Shown here: positions 43,001 through 62,960 of the stretch, in pieces
Layout: every line of letters begins with the position of its first letter
Position numbering within the stretch: the first letter of the stretch is position 1
Source: Litomosoides sigmodontis
Taxonomy: Eukaryota > Nematoda > Chromadorea > Rhabditida > Onchocercidae
Direction of reading: 5' to 3'
Assembly: GCA_963070105.1 (NCBI GenBank)
Contig: OY718807.1
Coordinates: 6,056,983 to 6,120,982, forward strand
Length of the DNA stretch: 64,000 bases
The notes under the pieces: generated by a model
What the model saw: only the letters and a program-made list of their open reading frames with translations
What the model was told of the DNA's origin: nothing
The model's database searches: none
Made by a program: the position numbers and the translations under genes

Positions 43001-44842
43001 CTGTTTATTGCGCCAAATGGAGTCCTAGCGGGAAACAATTTGTAGTCTGTTATGGGTTTATGCCTGCTCGAGTAATCTTTATCTTTCTAAAATTTTTTAA
43101 ACCAGCTATTCCAACTTAATTTGAAGAATATTGTTCATCTCTAATTAATTCTATATTATCTTTTTAGGTAACCTTATACAATTTGAAATGTGACCCAATT
43201 TTCGATTTTGGAGAAGGCCCACGAAATGATATGTATTACAATAGATTTGGGAATATCTTGATACTTTGTGGTTTCGGAAACATTGCAAGTGGACGCATGC
43301 AATTTTGGGATGTTGAATCTCGACGTGAAATTGTCACTGTATGTTTTTTTAAAGCCTAGATTTCAGTCTGATAGAATTTCATTCCGCATTATTGCCGTTT
43401 TCTTAATTAAGGGAGAAGATGCATGTTGCATTTGCCTTTTTTGTTCCTTCTTCTTAGTTTTTTTACTTTTTTTAATTACATAATTTAGATCGAAGCACCA
43501 AATACGACATTGTTAGAATGGGCGCCGGACGGTCAGCATTTGATGACTGCCACTACGGCCCCAAGACTTCGGATCGATAATTGCTTCAGGATATGGCACT
43601 ACAGTGGTCGTTTGCTTTATGAACATCGTTATGATTCCCCTTCCGAATTATGGCAGGTATTCTCTATTTTCCATTCTTTTTATTGCTTAATTATACCTTT
43701 TAAGCTACTAATATCAAACATGCTGGTGCTTTTTTTTTAAATATACGCTTATAGTTGATTACGTGCGTAAGTCATCCATAATCCCATTTAACATTCGGTA
43801 GCGCTGCCATCGATACAAATTGTTGTCATGAACCGGGCGCGTAATGTTCTAATTGTTATTTAGTGGAGATAGAACAAAGGCCAACTGCACGTTATTCTTA
43901 CATGTTGTGATTTTATTAGATATGCGATATAATTTTTTTGTCTCCTTTTATGGTCTTTTTTTATCTCTCAATCTTTTTTATTTATGAAGGTACTCTTCAC
44001 ATGTAAAATTTTTCAATGACAGAAAGTTTATGATTGATATTTTCTGGTATGTTATGAGCTAAATTTATAAACTTTATTATGTTTTACAGGTGCAGTGGCG
44101 TCCTGTTCCTAGTAATATTTACCATTCCTTTTCAATTCCAATTCTGACAGTTGAAGACAAAGCAAAGGCTGGTTTAATGGTACAGAAAAAGAACATGGAT
44201 AATGAACATCCGGTCAATAATTTACCAGTCGGCGCAATTGCTAAAAATGGAACTTATGTACCTCCACATTTGCGCAAAGCAGGATTAGGTTTGTTAAACA
44301 ACACATATGCTTTTTATGATTTTTAACCTTCATATGAATATGATATTAAATATATAGGTTCAAACAAGGCAAATTACACTGCATTTTGAAGTTAAAACAA
44401 GGTAAATTGCGCTGCATTTAATTTAGAAAAAATGTTGCTATTGTGTTTTATAGAAACGTTATATAATTCTATCAACAAAATCTTCCTTACTTTAGTAACG
44501 ACGAAGAATACTTCAAAAACAACAACTCAAGTATCAAGTTCAAGACCTCCGTTGTCTGAAAAAGAGAAAAAGGTAGATATTTTGCGTTTAATATATTGAT
44601 TTAGCGTACATACTCTAATGCAAAAAAAATATGATCTGTGATGTAATGTTGAGCTGTTCTGTTAAAATAATTTATGAATATCTATTCTCTTTCAGATACG
44701 TGCACTGCAAAAGAAGATTGATGATATAGAGAAGCTGAAGAAGCGGAAAGAAAGTGGGCAAGTTTTGGAAACAAATCAGGTGGCAAAAATTGATAAAGAA
44801 AACGAGATTATGAAAGAATTGGAAAAGTTAAAAGTTACCTGA
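40060..44842 (+). CDS. Translation initiation factor eIF2A
   Basis: Monomeric WD-propeller factor that can deliver initiator tRNA to the 40S subunit. Exons 40060-40084, 40417-40486, 40593-40670, 40919-41054, 41792-41887, 42006-42096, 42184-42355, 42513-42592, 42872-43071, 43168-43338, 43489-43656, 44090-44288, 44496-44572 and 44696-44842 all agree in phase and give 569 residues (human 585). Family blocks include YAVRGSNGFGV at the N-terminus, LRLWSLPDGKHI, YYGEQNLYLVAVNGDS, CYGFMPARVTLYNLKCDPIF, DFGEGPRND, CGFGNIASGRMQFWDV, LLEWAPDGQHLMTATTAPRL, RIDNCFRIWHYSGRLLYEH, the YVPPHLRKAG motif and a Lys/Glu-rich C-terminal helix (ALQKKIDDIEKLKKRKESGQ). The start choice rests on the phase-1 join to the conserved VRGS exon. 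A poly(A) signal lies at 45034-45039. Confidence 0.93.
41225..41640. mobile_element. GC-richer insert with tRNA-like Pol III boxes in an eIF2A intron
   Basis: The 737-base intron 41055-41791 contains a block that is visibly less AT-rich than its flanks. On the + strand it holds TAGTGTAGTGG at 41334-41344, a good match to a tRNA A box, and GGTTCGAGTCC at 41381-41391, a good match to a B box, at tRNA-like spacing. CATTC and GAATG between them could form an anticodon-type stem, but the T stem does not pair. It is not a functional tRNA. A tRNA-derived SINE or tRNA pseudogene carried by a mobile element fits better. Element ends and target duplications were not found, so the span is approximate. 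Confidence 0.35.
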
Positions 44843-45033
44843 AAATTACATCTTTTTGGACTTCTTGGACAGTTCTTGAGAAGGAATGGAGTGCTTTTTT
44901 TAAGGAGAAAAATTAAAAATTTTTATTGTATGAATTGAAAATGGTTTTGTATTGTTTGGGATTTTTTTTCATCTTTGTTATATACAAAATATCAGATCTA
45001 CACTGATTACTTTGCTTGTGCTGTAACAATTTT

Positions 45034-45039
45034 AATAAA
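45034..45039 (+). terminator. Polyadenylation signal, eIF2A gene
   Basis: AATAAA about 190 bases after the eIF2A stop and about 95 bases before the next probable trans-splice acceptor at 45136. This is the spacing expected inside a nematode operon. Confidence 0.6.
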
Positions 45040-45137
45040 ATTCTAGACATACAAATTTCTATGACATAGTCTGTTGTATTCAAAAAGAAAAAACTTCTGC
45101 TGTATTTTCGTTATCTCGTTATCTGCGTTGTTCCAGT

Positions 45138-46851
45138 ATGCATGTCATCATCCGTAAAAATAGATTATCGAGTACAGTACGTGGTGAATTATCGGATAAT
45201 TCTGATATTCGAAGAATGTTCTCCAAAGCTGTAGATAAGACTAACTAGTATTAGAGTTGTTGATGGATGCAGTAGAGTTGTTGGATGCAGAGAAAAAAAA
45301 CATCAATTGATTGGTGGGCGAGGCAACAGATGCTCAAATATCGTTATTATTGTAACAACCTTCGCTTTCAACTGCTGTAATACCACTGTCCATTCATCAT
45401 TGATATATTGATTCAAGTAACAGTCATCTATTAATTCCGTTGCAGGATTGTATCTACGGGTACTTCCTAAGGCCGCGTTTTGGAGTTTTATGGGCAGATT
45501 ATTTAGTAGTAAAAGCAGAATAATAAAGAACACTGTGAACAGTGACGAAATTAGTATGAGAGGTAATTGCCCTTTCTTGGATCCCTATTTTGCTTTGGCA
45601 GATAGCTGAGGATTCGTGGCTCTTTAAAATGATGTTCATTCTTTGAGTAAAATAAATTGTTAGTGTTTGTCGCTCAAATTTGACTAATGGGTTATTTTGT
45701 AATCTCTTCGATTATTTTATATTTTTGATAAATAGCAGAAGCGCTTCGATTGAGAAGTAATTTCGAAAAGAGGCTTGAAAAAATTGGAGCAGAATTGCTT
45801 AGTTGTTTTGTAGGCAATATCAAATGCATAGTCGTTGTAGGTAGCAAGCGATCTCATGTGCGTCAACGTAAAAAACTAAGTAGCAGGCAAGAGGAGCAAC
45901 CGTGCACATCCAATCAAAAGGTTCAGTGCTGTTTTGTGATGTTTGAATAGACATTACGTGTGTGGGACTGAATGAAGTACTGAAACAGCATAAGGATTTG
46001 TGAACTTCGAAATCTCTGTACCTTAAAAAACTGAACTTTGAAAAGTGTGGCGAATCATTTATTCCCTCAAAAAAAATTTTTAAGGGAAAATATTTGGATT
46101 GCTTTATGAATATAAACTATTATTACTGAGTAGTGTATTTTTCAGTCGAAATTATCATGTAATCTACTGGAAAAGTTAACAAAGGAGGTACAGACATTGT
46201 CTATGGAGGTTGTCGAATTCGAAAGAAGGGCACAGGATCGTTACCGCAGTCTAATTGATGCAAATAGCAGTTTGCAGAAGCAAGTTAACACGTTAAGGTG
46301 TTGATTCGGTTATTTGTCATTTGAAAACAGTTCTCATTTCTTCGGAAAGGTCCAGTCAGCTACTACATAGCTTTCCGTATATGTGTATAAGAATACTTCA
46401 ATGGTAGGTGTAGTTCTCAGTTTTTATTGATAGTATCCGATAGAATTTTTGCAGTTTACGAAATTTAATTTATACTTTCTTCAACTGGTTATTTTAATGA
46501 TATACAAAACTACGTTTCGTTTATAATTAATTCCTTCTTTGAAACATCGATGCCCAGTCTTGGTGTGATAACAATAGACTGATTTAGCGTTTGACAAGCA
46601 GTTCATTTTTGCTTGATTGGAAATGATATTATCTTTTGACAGATCTATTTTGCAGCAGCAGAGTAACGCAACTGTGTGAAAAGATCACCAAACTGAATTC
46701 GGAAGAAATCACGACAGAAAAATATGCGCCTCTTGGAGGGAATTCAAAAATGGAGAATTCGTCAATGCCGGAATTAAAACCACATGTTAACGGCACATTC
46801 GATGATACAGACGATGAGGAAAAGTTAGATTTTGTTATTGGAGCTAACTGA
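45138..46851 (+). CDS. Unrecognised coiled-coil protein
   Basis: Three exons are well supported by phase: 45736-45920 (or ending 45809), 46146-46297 and 46656-46851, about 175 residues. They read RSNFEKRLEKIGAELLS, a basic KKLSSRQEEQP stretch, then a heptad-rich helix (LLEKLTKEVQTLSMEVVEFE, RYRSLIDANSSLQKQVNTL, VTQLCEKITKLNSEEI) and an acidic end (DDTDDEEKLDFVIGAN, stop 46849-46851). The 5' end is uncertain. A TTCCAG acceptor at 45134-45136 is followed by ATGs at 45138 and 45142, each opening a frame of about 30 codons, but neither joins cleanly in phase to 45736. I cannot assign a family. The position just after eIF2A suggests co-transcription. A small scaffold or tethering subunit is one possibility, but that is a guess. 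Confidence 0.55.
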
Positions 46852-46967
46852 AATTCCACTGCCTCTTAACCTATTAACTTTTCTCTACCTACTTTATCAT
46901 AAGTTTAACACATCAATCCAAATTTAAAACTTGAGCCTTTTGTAAATTGGGTCAGTGAACAGTGAAC

Positions 46968-48416
46968 ATGATTTGCTACAGGATTGGCGAAAAGATTGAA
47001 AAGAAGGCTTTCGCCGTCGATATTAACGAACTTAATAATAAACCTCGTAAAAGACGCGCTGCTGCTAACAAACGTGAGGGTGATTATGCTAATATGTTGA
47101 AGCAGAATATTTCGTTTTTCGAGTCAAAGAAATGTGTCACTGACACACCGAAACCTCGGGAAAAAAAGTTCAAATCTTTGAAGAAGGAATCAGATGATGG
47201 TACTGATTCAGATAAGTAAGGGTTATCGACATAAGCTATGATCTTTTTTGCTTGATTGACAAAACTTCTTGTCAGATAATTTGATTTCAATGAAATTTTT
47301 ATTCATATAGGAAATCTAGTTCTTAGTGTTATCAATTATCGTGTGATAAGTAATGCTTTGAGGAGTGTACAGTCTCATTACGCTTTTTTATGTTTCGAAT
47401 AATTCATTACATCGGGTCACATTGAAAAGGTAGGATTCGAGTAAATGATTTTGGTGTTTCCTACCGCCTACTTTTTTTGCAAACGAAATTACTAAGTATC
47501 GTTTTACTAACGTAAGAGTGTTATAAAGAGTTATTTTATATGCAAATGGTAAACATGCCAATATCCAAATGTACGCTTGAAAACTTAACGGTTTGTGCTA
47601 AAATTGCATTATAGTTATTAAATTTTAGTTCAAATGATGATTCGAAAGAGGGAGCTGAAATATCTCCATGGAAAATGTATAAGCATATCCAAATAAAGCC
47701 TCAGCAAACTGATCTACCGAAGCCTAAAATTGCTCGCTCTGGTGGACGTCGTAATGTCCATTTTACGGATGAATGGAAACAGTATGCAACAGCCATTTAT
47801 CCCATCGATCCTAGTCGTTATTGGAATTTGCCACAAGCTCAGTATGACCTTCTCATACCGGTAAGTAATAACACTGTGCAGAATTCTGAACTGGTTGTAT
47901 GATTCGAATGTAATCGAGAATATGATTTCGACATAATCTTTTGATGGGGAAGGTTTTTGCTGTTTGATAATTTAATATACGAAACACATTTGAGGTGCTT
48001 GTGATGGACTTTCAAAAATTTATTTCGTAAATGAAATTAACAAGGGAACAACAAAAATTGTTTAAGATTTTACTGCCAAACAGTTTCTAAACAACTTAAA
48101 ATTAAGCAAATATTTTCTTTCCTAGGACTCGGATTTGGAAATGTATGCGAAAAATCCTGATAAAACTGAGAAGGAACACTTTATTCGATCAATTTATGAC
48201 TGGTTTAGAAGTCAGCATCGCATTGCCCAACTGCGAGTGGTACTGGGTGAATGCAGTTCGGCGGTTGATTTTAGTGATTTGTGGGGCATGTATGTTAGGG
48301 AAATGAGACGACGGGGTTGGCCTGTTTATGGGAAAAGACTTCGGAAAGGTGAAGTGTCAATTGCTAAGCAACAAATTCTTGAGGATTTCATTGACACTAG
48401 CATTCAAATTTTTTAA
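46968..48416 (+). CDS. Unrecognised basic protein, 256 residues
   Basis: Exons 46968-47215, 47629-47860 and 48126-48416 fit in phase, with stop TAA 48414-48416. The N-terminal third is highly basic and probably disordered (NKPRKRRAAANKREGDY, REKKFKSLKKESDDGTDSD), compatible with nuclear localisation. The middle has SGGRRNVHFTDEWKQYATAI and PIDPSRYWNLPQAQYDLL, with several Trp and Tyr. The C-terminal 97 residues look folded (HFIRSIYDWFRSQHRIAQLR, DFSDLWGMYVREMRRRGWPV, KQQILEDFIDTSI). I recognise no domain. It starts 117 bases after the preceding gene's stop, with a GGGTCAG acceptor near 46955, so it is probably the last cistron of the eIF2A cluster. The start could lie downstream if TTGCTACAG at 46981 is the real acceptor. 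Confidence 0.65.
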
Positions 48417-50251
48417 TGCATTGTTCGAAGTTTGAATTCTTCGTTTTTTTTTTTCTGTTTTTGTATTTCTCATTTGTTACTAATAATGTTGATATATGCA
48501 GCATAGGAAAAGCAAAATATAAGAAATGAGTAATTGGAGCGTGAGCCACATTCATAAATGTACAGGCAGATTGAATAGGTAATTTAACCATTAGTGACCA
48601 ATTACAATGTCTTTTGTTTGCAATCATAATTAGGTTAAAGGTAAATTCTAAATTTAAAATAGGCATAGGATTTGTATTAGCGTTTTTAAGTTCCATTTTA
48701 GACATTGTGAATTTACAAGATGAAATTAAAGTATGGTTCGATCGAAATTTTTGCGATGCTTTTAGTTAATAATAAGTTACCAATTTTTGTTTGTCCTTCG
48801 CGCCGTCAAAAAATCAGTTTTTCTTAGTTGAACTCTCTGTGATAATCGAACTGTCAAACTTTTTTCATTGCGATGTTCCGAAAAATTTCCAGATCAGATC
48901 AAAGACAGAAGTCTTTGGTAACAGTCAGTGAATGATTTGTTTGATCACTTGCTAACATTTTTTGTTTCTGTCTCCATTTTTTTTTTCATATCGGTGGATG
49001 TACAATGGTTTTGTTTGTCAGTATTCCGTTCCTTTTGCTTGGTAGTTGTTTAATCGATTCAATTTTTAGTAATTCACTTATAATTTGAGTGTTACAGAAA
49101 CTTATAATGGAACTGTTAACTTATTTTATGGCTTATAACTGGGTTCATTACATAATTTCAAGCAAATCATTAAATAATGCGTTGTACTTTGCCCCTAAAC
49201 TGAAAGTAATTTGGTTTGAACTCTAATCTTTCATCTAACTGTCAGAATTTCATGTTGTTTAACAAATTGGCGTTTAGCAGACCTGTTTAGTCTTGATTAT
49301 TCTTTTCAAACATTGGATGTGCTTTCTTCTAGTTGATTACGTAATCTATGAAAAGTGTTCTGTGTTTAAGCGGATAATTCGTAATGTACAAAGAGCGAAT
49401 TCATAAACTGATTCAAAAGTCCCATTCAGATTTTGAGCGGTACAATTCTGCGATGAAATCTATGGATATAAATAAAAAGGATCGCTAGGACTACACAAAC
49501 TTTATCTATGAATGAATTGCATTAAATTGTGGTGGTTACATAACACTATTCGGTGGGGAAAATGCGTAAATTTGGCGGCGACAAGTTTTTAATAAATGAC
49601 TCGTGAAAATACGTAGACGCAGCAGCATGAGTAAAACACGAAAGCGGGATGAGATAAAAGGCTAGAAAGTACAATCGCACAATTAGGATAGGAAGTACAC
49701 ACAGAGATGGAAAGTATGAATTCATGTAAGCTACTAGTTCATCTTTCCCAGCATTAAATTAATTAGTCCTATTCACATCCTGCTGATGAGAACGAACAAT
49801 GAACAGCCCAGGCAATCCTTGGATTATAATGCATCCACTTGGTAGGTGGAAAGCGAAGAAAAAAACCATTCAAATTAGTTTTGGTCAACTTCCAAAAATT
49901 AAAAAGGGACAGTGAAGAGGAATGGAATATAGAGATTTTCTCAAACACTTCATGTAAATTAAATTACTTGTATGTATATACGTATATAGTCTGATGTTAC
50001 TTTTGATCAATAACCTCAACTCCTCGCTAATAATTGGATAAAAGGAGCACCTTTAGCACTTCACAATTTGAGAAGTTTGCAATGACACTTCTCCCAACAA
50101 TTAGATTCAATTGCCAGAAATTCATTTCTTTTCCAAAGCTTACATTCTCCAAAATATTGGCTAATGAAAGACTATGATGGATGGACGCATACTTCTCAGG
50201 AAAAGCAACATGTTAGATAAAGCTTGAAAGAAATGCGATACAATGATAGTT
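48417..50251. other. Intergenic region between convergent genes
   Basis: About 1.8 kb of AT-rich DNA between the unrecognised basic protein gene and the first beta-tubulin's stop. No coding frame, repeat array or RNA gene recognised. Confidence 0.5.
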
Positions 50252-54020
<3,769 letters not shown>

Positions 54021-55321
54021 CTCCTACAACACAATTCATCATTTGCTTGACAGTACGATCGATTATAATAAAAAATCAATGAGTGGATAAATGGAAAGGA
54101 TCATGCAGACTTGTCAGATGGAAAATGGCGCTTGCGGAAATGACACAAATTATAGGCTTGGACATTTTGCTAGACAGCGGAGGAAAGGAAGTGTTAAGGA
54201 GTGGAAAAGCCTAGGCTTATATACACTGAACACACATCGATGGTCCATTCCTTCATTTCACGTCAATGCCTGCAAGCGATAGCTGGACGTTTCACAACAT
54301 CTTCAATACTTCGAAAAAAAAGTGAAACGGAAGGCAGAGAGACAGAAAAGTATCGCAACTGGGAGATGAAAAAACTAACTGGACAAAATGTGCTCGGTCT
54401 AGTCAGCTAGCACATGGAGAAGGGGAAGAAAGTGGCTGCTAAAACAAATGAGGCCTCGAAGTGGCCTAGTCTAGGCTTTACGATAGATGCGCAAATGTTG
54501 CGAAGAGAAACATAAGTCGATGACAATGTGGACGAAGTCCTGATGATTAAATTAGGCCTTCCTTTCCATTTCTTTTAAATTATTTCGATGCATGAAAGGA
54601 CTGATAGCCACAAAAATAAAATTCGTTAGTTCAAGTAATTATGAACACCTATTTATGGATGCATTAATTTACGAATTATTAAGCTGAATTATTAAACACT
54701 TTCATTAATGTCGTACAATCTTTTTCCAGTGAGGACCTTTGACATCAGTGATTAGTGTCGCAATTTTATTGCACAAGAAGCGGGGGTGGAGGAATTCGAG
54801 ACAGTAATCTATAGGTACTTTTAACGTAACTCTGCAAGTAGTACGATACAAACAACGGACAAAAATACTTTGCTTAGAAATGCAAATATGACAATTAGTT
54901 GCAGAAAAAACTTCGCTAACAAAACTTTAATTTCAATTAACTATTCTCAATTGCTTTGAAATAAGTTCATCAAAACCAACAATTAAGTGATTCTTTTAGA
55001 AATATAATTCTGAGTAATTAGTAAAACCAAACATTGCGTCGGTATCGATTGTAGAACTTTAAAAGAAATATGTGGCAGTAGTATTAGCAGTAGGAGTAGT
55101 GATAGTGTAGAAAATGATGCTGCCAAAAATTTTATGAAGGAAAATGAAAAAGTAGAAGGAGCGATGAAATGGATTGCAATGACTTAAATTACAAATAGAA
55201 GAAGTGGCAAGTGATGGAAAAGGTATATTTTTTTTGAAATGAATAAATATTCTGATCAAAAATTTTAAATATCACAATGCGCTTTAACAAAAGTATTGAA
55301 TAAAAGAGAGATGAAATTTTA
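54021..55321 (-). other. Spacer between the two beta-tubulin genes
   Basis: 1.3 kb holding the promoter region of the divergent copy and the 3' flank of the other. A GTTGTAG acceptor lies three bases before the divergent copy's ATG, suggesting trans-splicing. No other gene seen. Open frames at 54091-54410 have no family resemblance. Confidence 0.5.
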
Positions 55322-58825
<3,504 letters not shown>

Positions 58826-61800
58826 TGCTTTCTGTTTTGTTATTGCTGTCCTTATTGCTGCTTGTTACTGTCAGACCTCAATTATCAACCTGTAGGAACA
58901 GGAGATATTGATGGAATTTAATGAAATTAATAGGATTAAAATAAAATAGAAATCTATCTGACATCATAGATAAATGATAAACTGTAATGGTTTGACTTAC
59001 TTTAGTTTTCCAATCAAACAGCATGTTGAATTTTCTCTTTTTACTTTTTCTTCATTTTAATCTATCACTTAAAACAGTTCAAATGTCAATATCGCAAACA
59101 AAGCACTCTATGCCACTTTTCCCTTCCTTTTTTTTCCTTTGTAAGTCTGAGGAAAGTTTGTTATTTCGCTTGCAGGTAATTAGCAAAGGTTAATTACTTA
59201 AAAGCTAGCATTTAGGCTAAATAGCTAAGAATGGCAGAAATGTGCTATAAAGCATATTTCATTCAAATTTTCTGTCTTACACTTATCGAAAATATGTGCA
59301 CTATCTTTGAGGCGGTAATTACTAAAAGTAATAAATTAATGAATTATAAGTTTAACTTATGGAAATTCCTTATCAAATACTAATTTTAACTGATATTATA
59401 TTGTGGAAAGGCATGGAAGTATCTGTCTGTCTATGCTATTATCATTTCTTCTTTGGCAACGAAAATTTATATTAAATTATGTGAATGAGAAGGAAATAAT
59501 GCTATTCGATTAAAATTGTTAAATGGCAAAACAGCAGCAAATCAATTTATGCTAGTATACTTTAATAAGTGGAAGGAGTGAGGTAGTGAGGAGGGAATGA
59601 GGAATGTCGGTATGCTTGCATGTTAGCACTGTTATATAATTAACTAATTAGCATTCACTTACCTGATGCTAGCACAATCGATGGCAATGTTACTTAATAT
59701 TCGTGCAAATATTACATCTGCTCACTTAATGTAATAAAGTATGCTTATCAGTAAGGTAGACAGATATGCATTCAATCAAATAAGGATTAATAAATTTTTC
59801 ACTCAATTAAATTTTATTTTCTTCTCAACTTTCATTAACAAATTCTTTTGGTCTCTCGTTCTTTTTTGCTATTAAAATCGTAACGTTTTTGAATTGCTTT
59901 CTTTAAATCCGTCTTTTTCAAATGTTTTTCATCCTAAATTATTTTATTTTAAAATTCTGCGGGTAATAATTATCAGTGATCGTTTTTAGCCTGAAATGTG
60001 AAAATACATGCTAGAATTTCCTACAATCTTTTCACACTTCATTCTATCACCAGCTCTTTTCAGGTAACTTATAGAAAAGTTAAAGCAATATTTTGCTTAC
60101 AGAATAATCAATGCGACGTTCTAAACTTCCACTGAGAATTGAAACAAAACAGCTCGAATTGTGAAATTCTCATAAAAAATAATTATTGCTTATGAAAAGT
60201 GAACAATTGTTGCGATAAGAAATTAATTCAAAAATAACAAAAATAAATCATATCAAGTATTGTGCAAAGAAAAAATGCAATAGAGCCTGATGATAGAGGG
60301 AATGAAGCAGTATCACTACTGGAAGGACAATCATCGTTATATATTCAAACCATTTAGCAGTTTTTTTTTTGGACAATTTAAAGTGACACAGCTTATTGAG
60401 TAGTTAGGAGAAAAAATTTTTCCTTCCACCTTTAGAGACTTCCTGTCTGTCTAGTTCTTTCCTCTTCCTGCTAATGGATTTGCATATTCAGTATCTACCA
60501 ATCTAGTCGGTAAAATGTTCTTTCCCGTTTTTTTTCTCTGATATAAATTAAAAGAATTCTATTTCTATTTCCACTCCATTTTCAGTCTAATGAATGCTAC
60601 GATAATTGATTATGCCATATCCGTAAATAAGCTAATTAAAATTGTAACACGCAGTTTTGGTAGAAACAAAAAAACATAAAAGGCAAAGGATTTAGGGGAA
60701 GGAGAGCAGGATGGATATGAATGGAGTGGAAGAGATTTGATTTTAAAACGTCGTGCGATAGGATGGCTAAGGACTGGGCAATTTGGGCGTTACTACTAAG
60801 CGAGCTTTTTCGCTTCACAAATTCTCATAAATTTTACAAGTTATTTATTATAAAATAGTAGCAAACGTATGCTCTTCACTTACAAAATATCGATTGAAGG
60901 GAAAGTTTGTCATTTCATTTCTTCTAATTTAAAATTTATTAATAATTTTTCCTTTTTCTCTTAAATTTCATCTATAACTTTCAGCACTTTCAAAATCTTT
61001 TCTCCTCTCTTAGTATTCATCATATTTTCCTTCCAAAATGATGCTACCGTACGATACAATGTATGCACCAAAAATAATGCAATTAAAATTCAATAATTAG
61101 TTATCGCATGACCTAGCGCAACGATCATTTCACACGCATTATAGCATTCGCAATTCACGCGTAGCATCTAAGCGTTATAAGTCAGTTTTACTGGAGCAGT
61201 AACACGTTTTGTCAGCTTTGCACATTAAAATAACTAAGCCTAAATATTACCACTTTTCCACCCGCTTCTTCACAATGATTATCGCTAATTATTTAAGATA
61301 ATCCAACACATGTAGATGAGCGATTACTCACCGAACTGAACAATTCCATCAAAAAATTTGAATTACAAAACATAGCCATTTTTTCGGCTATACCATTTGC
61401 AACGCTTTTTGGAAATATTTGATTATTTTTCATTAAAATGAGTGTGGAGAGTTCTGCTACTTGAAGTGAAGGTGCGGCACTTTCACGTTATTTTCGTTGT
61501 TTTCGAAGATCGTCCTCTATCGGAGAAGAAATCTTGTGAGAATTGAGGAAAGGAAGGAAAATAAATTTTTCAAGACAATAATTTGCGAAGAAAATTTTCA
61601 ATTTTTGCTCGGAAAACCGATTGAAAAGCTGATTGCTCCTCTGCTGTTCAAAATCTTTGGTTTTAGCGCAGTGGAATAATACGAACTGATAAGGAAGGTA
61701 TGTTGGCAACAGGTGTACCTAACATTTACCAGCTTCTTCGGGCCATTACTTACTACTTAGCTATTGCTTAGCTAATACCACCTAAAGCTAATTTCAAAGT

Positions 61801-62400
61801 AGCTCAATGTCAATTGAAGTCTTGCACCACAACTTCGCTTGTTGCATGCATGCATAATTTTATACTTGCAATATTTCATGTACTATAAACTAATGATTAA
61901 AAGTCATCGAAGTTTTTTATCAAATTTACGCAGTGCATGAAATTTGACCGTAAATTGCAAAATTTACATGTCACTAAATTCCAAAATGTACTCATCGATA
62001 CATGCATTGGTTAATTAATTTTTTTTGTCCATTTTTGTATTTTGGTAGTGTAATGTGTGAACTAATGATGCATTATTATAACACTAACTTTATTGTGGGA
62101 AAAATTGGAATATTTAAAATAACAAAGAAATGATAACGCAACTGCATAATGATAATCACAATTATCATTTCCATTATCATTGTTATCACTGGTAGTGGGA
62201 AAGAAAGTTTGTTAAGATATTTCAAATTTTCTGTGCAACAAATGATGCATTTAACATCACTAAAGACATATCTTTTAGCCCACGGCAAAATCCACCACTT
62301 TCTTTCTCATTAGTGCCGCCTGCAAATTACTGCATCACTGTATAAATCACCATTAACACCATTATCATTATAATTATTACTGTTAATTATAATTGTGTAT
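58826..62400. other. Upstream intergenic region of the beta-tubulin pair
   Basis: 3.6 kb of AT-rich DNA with no supported gene. Overlapping opposite-strand frames at 61488-61709 and 61497-61679 are mutual shadows with no recognisable content. Promoter elements must lie near 58826, but none can be named. Confidence 0.5.
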
Positions 62401-62922
<522 letters not shown>

Positions 62923-62932
62923 TCTGATCACA

Positions 62933-62960
62933 ATTACTAATTGCTATAGCAATTAGTAAT
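62933..62960. repeat. 28-bp perfect palindrome next to the ATT array
   Basis: ATTACTAATTGCTA is followed directly by its exact reverse complement TAGCAATTAGTAAT, with no spacer. It starts about 10 bases after the ATT array ends. It could extrude as a cruciform and may have helped start or stop the array expansion. Confidence 0.9.
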
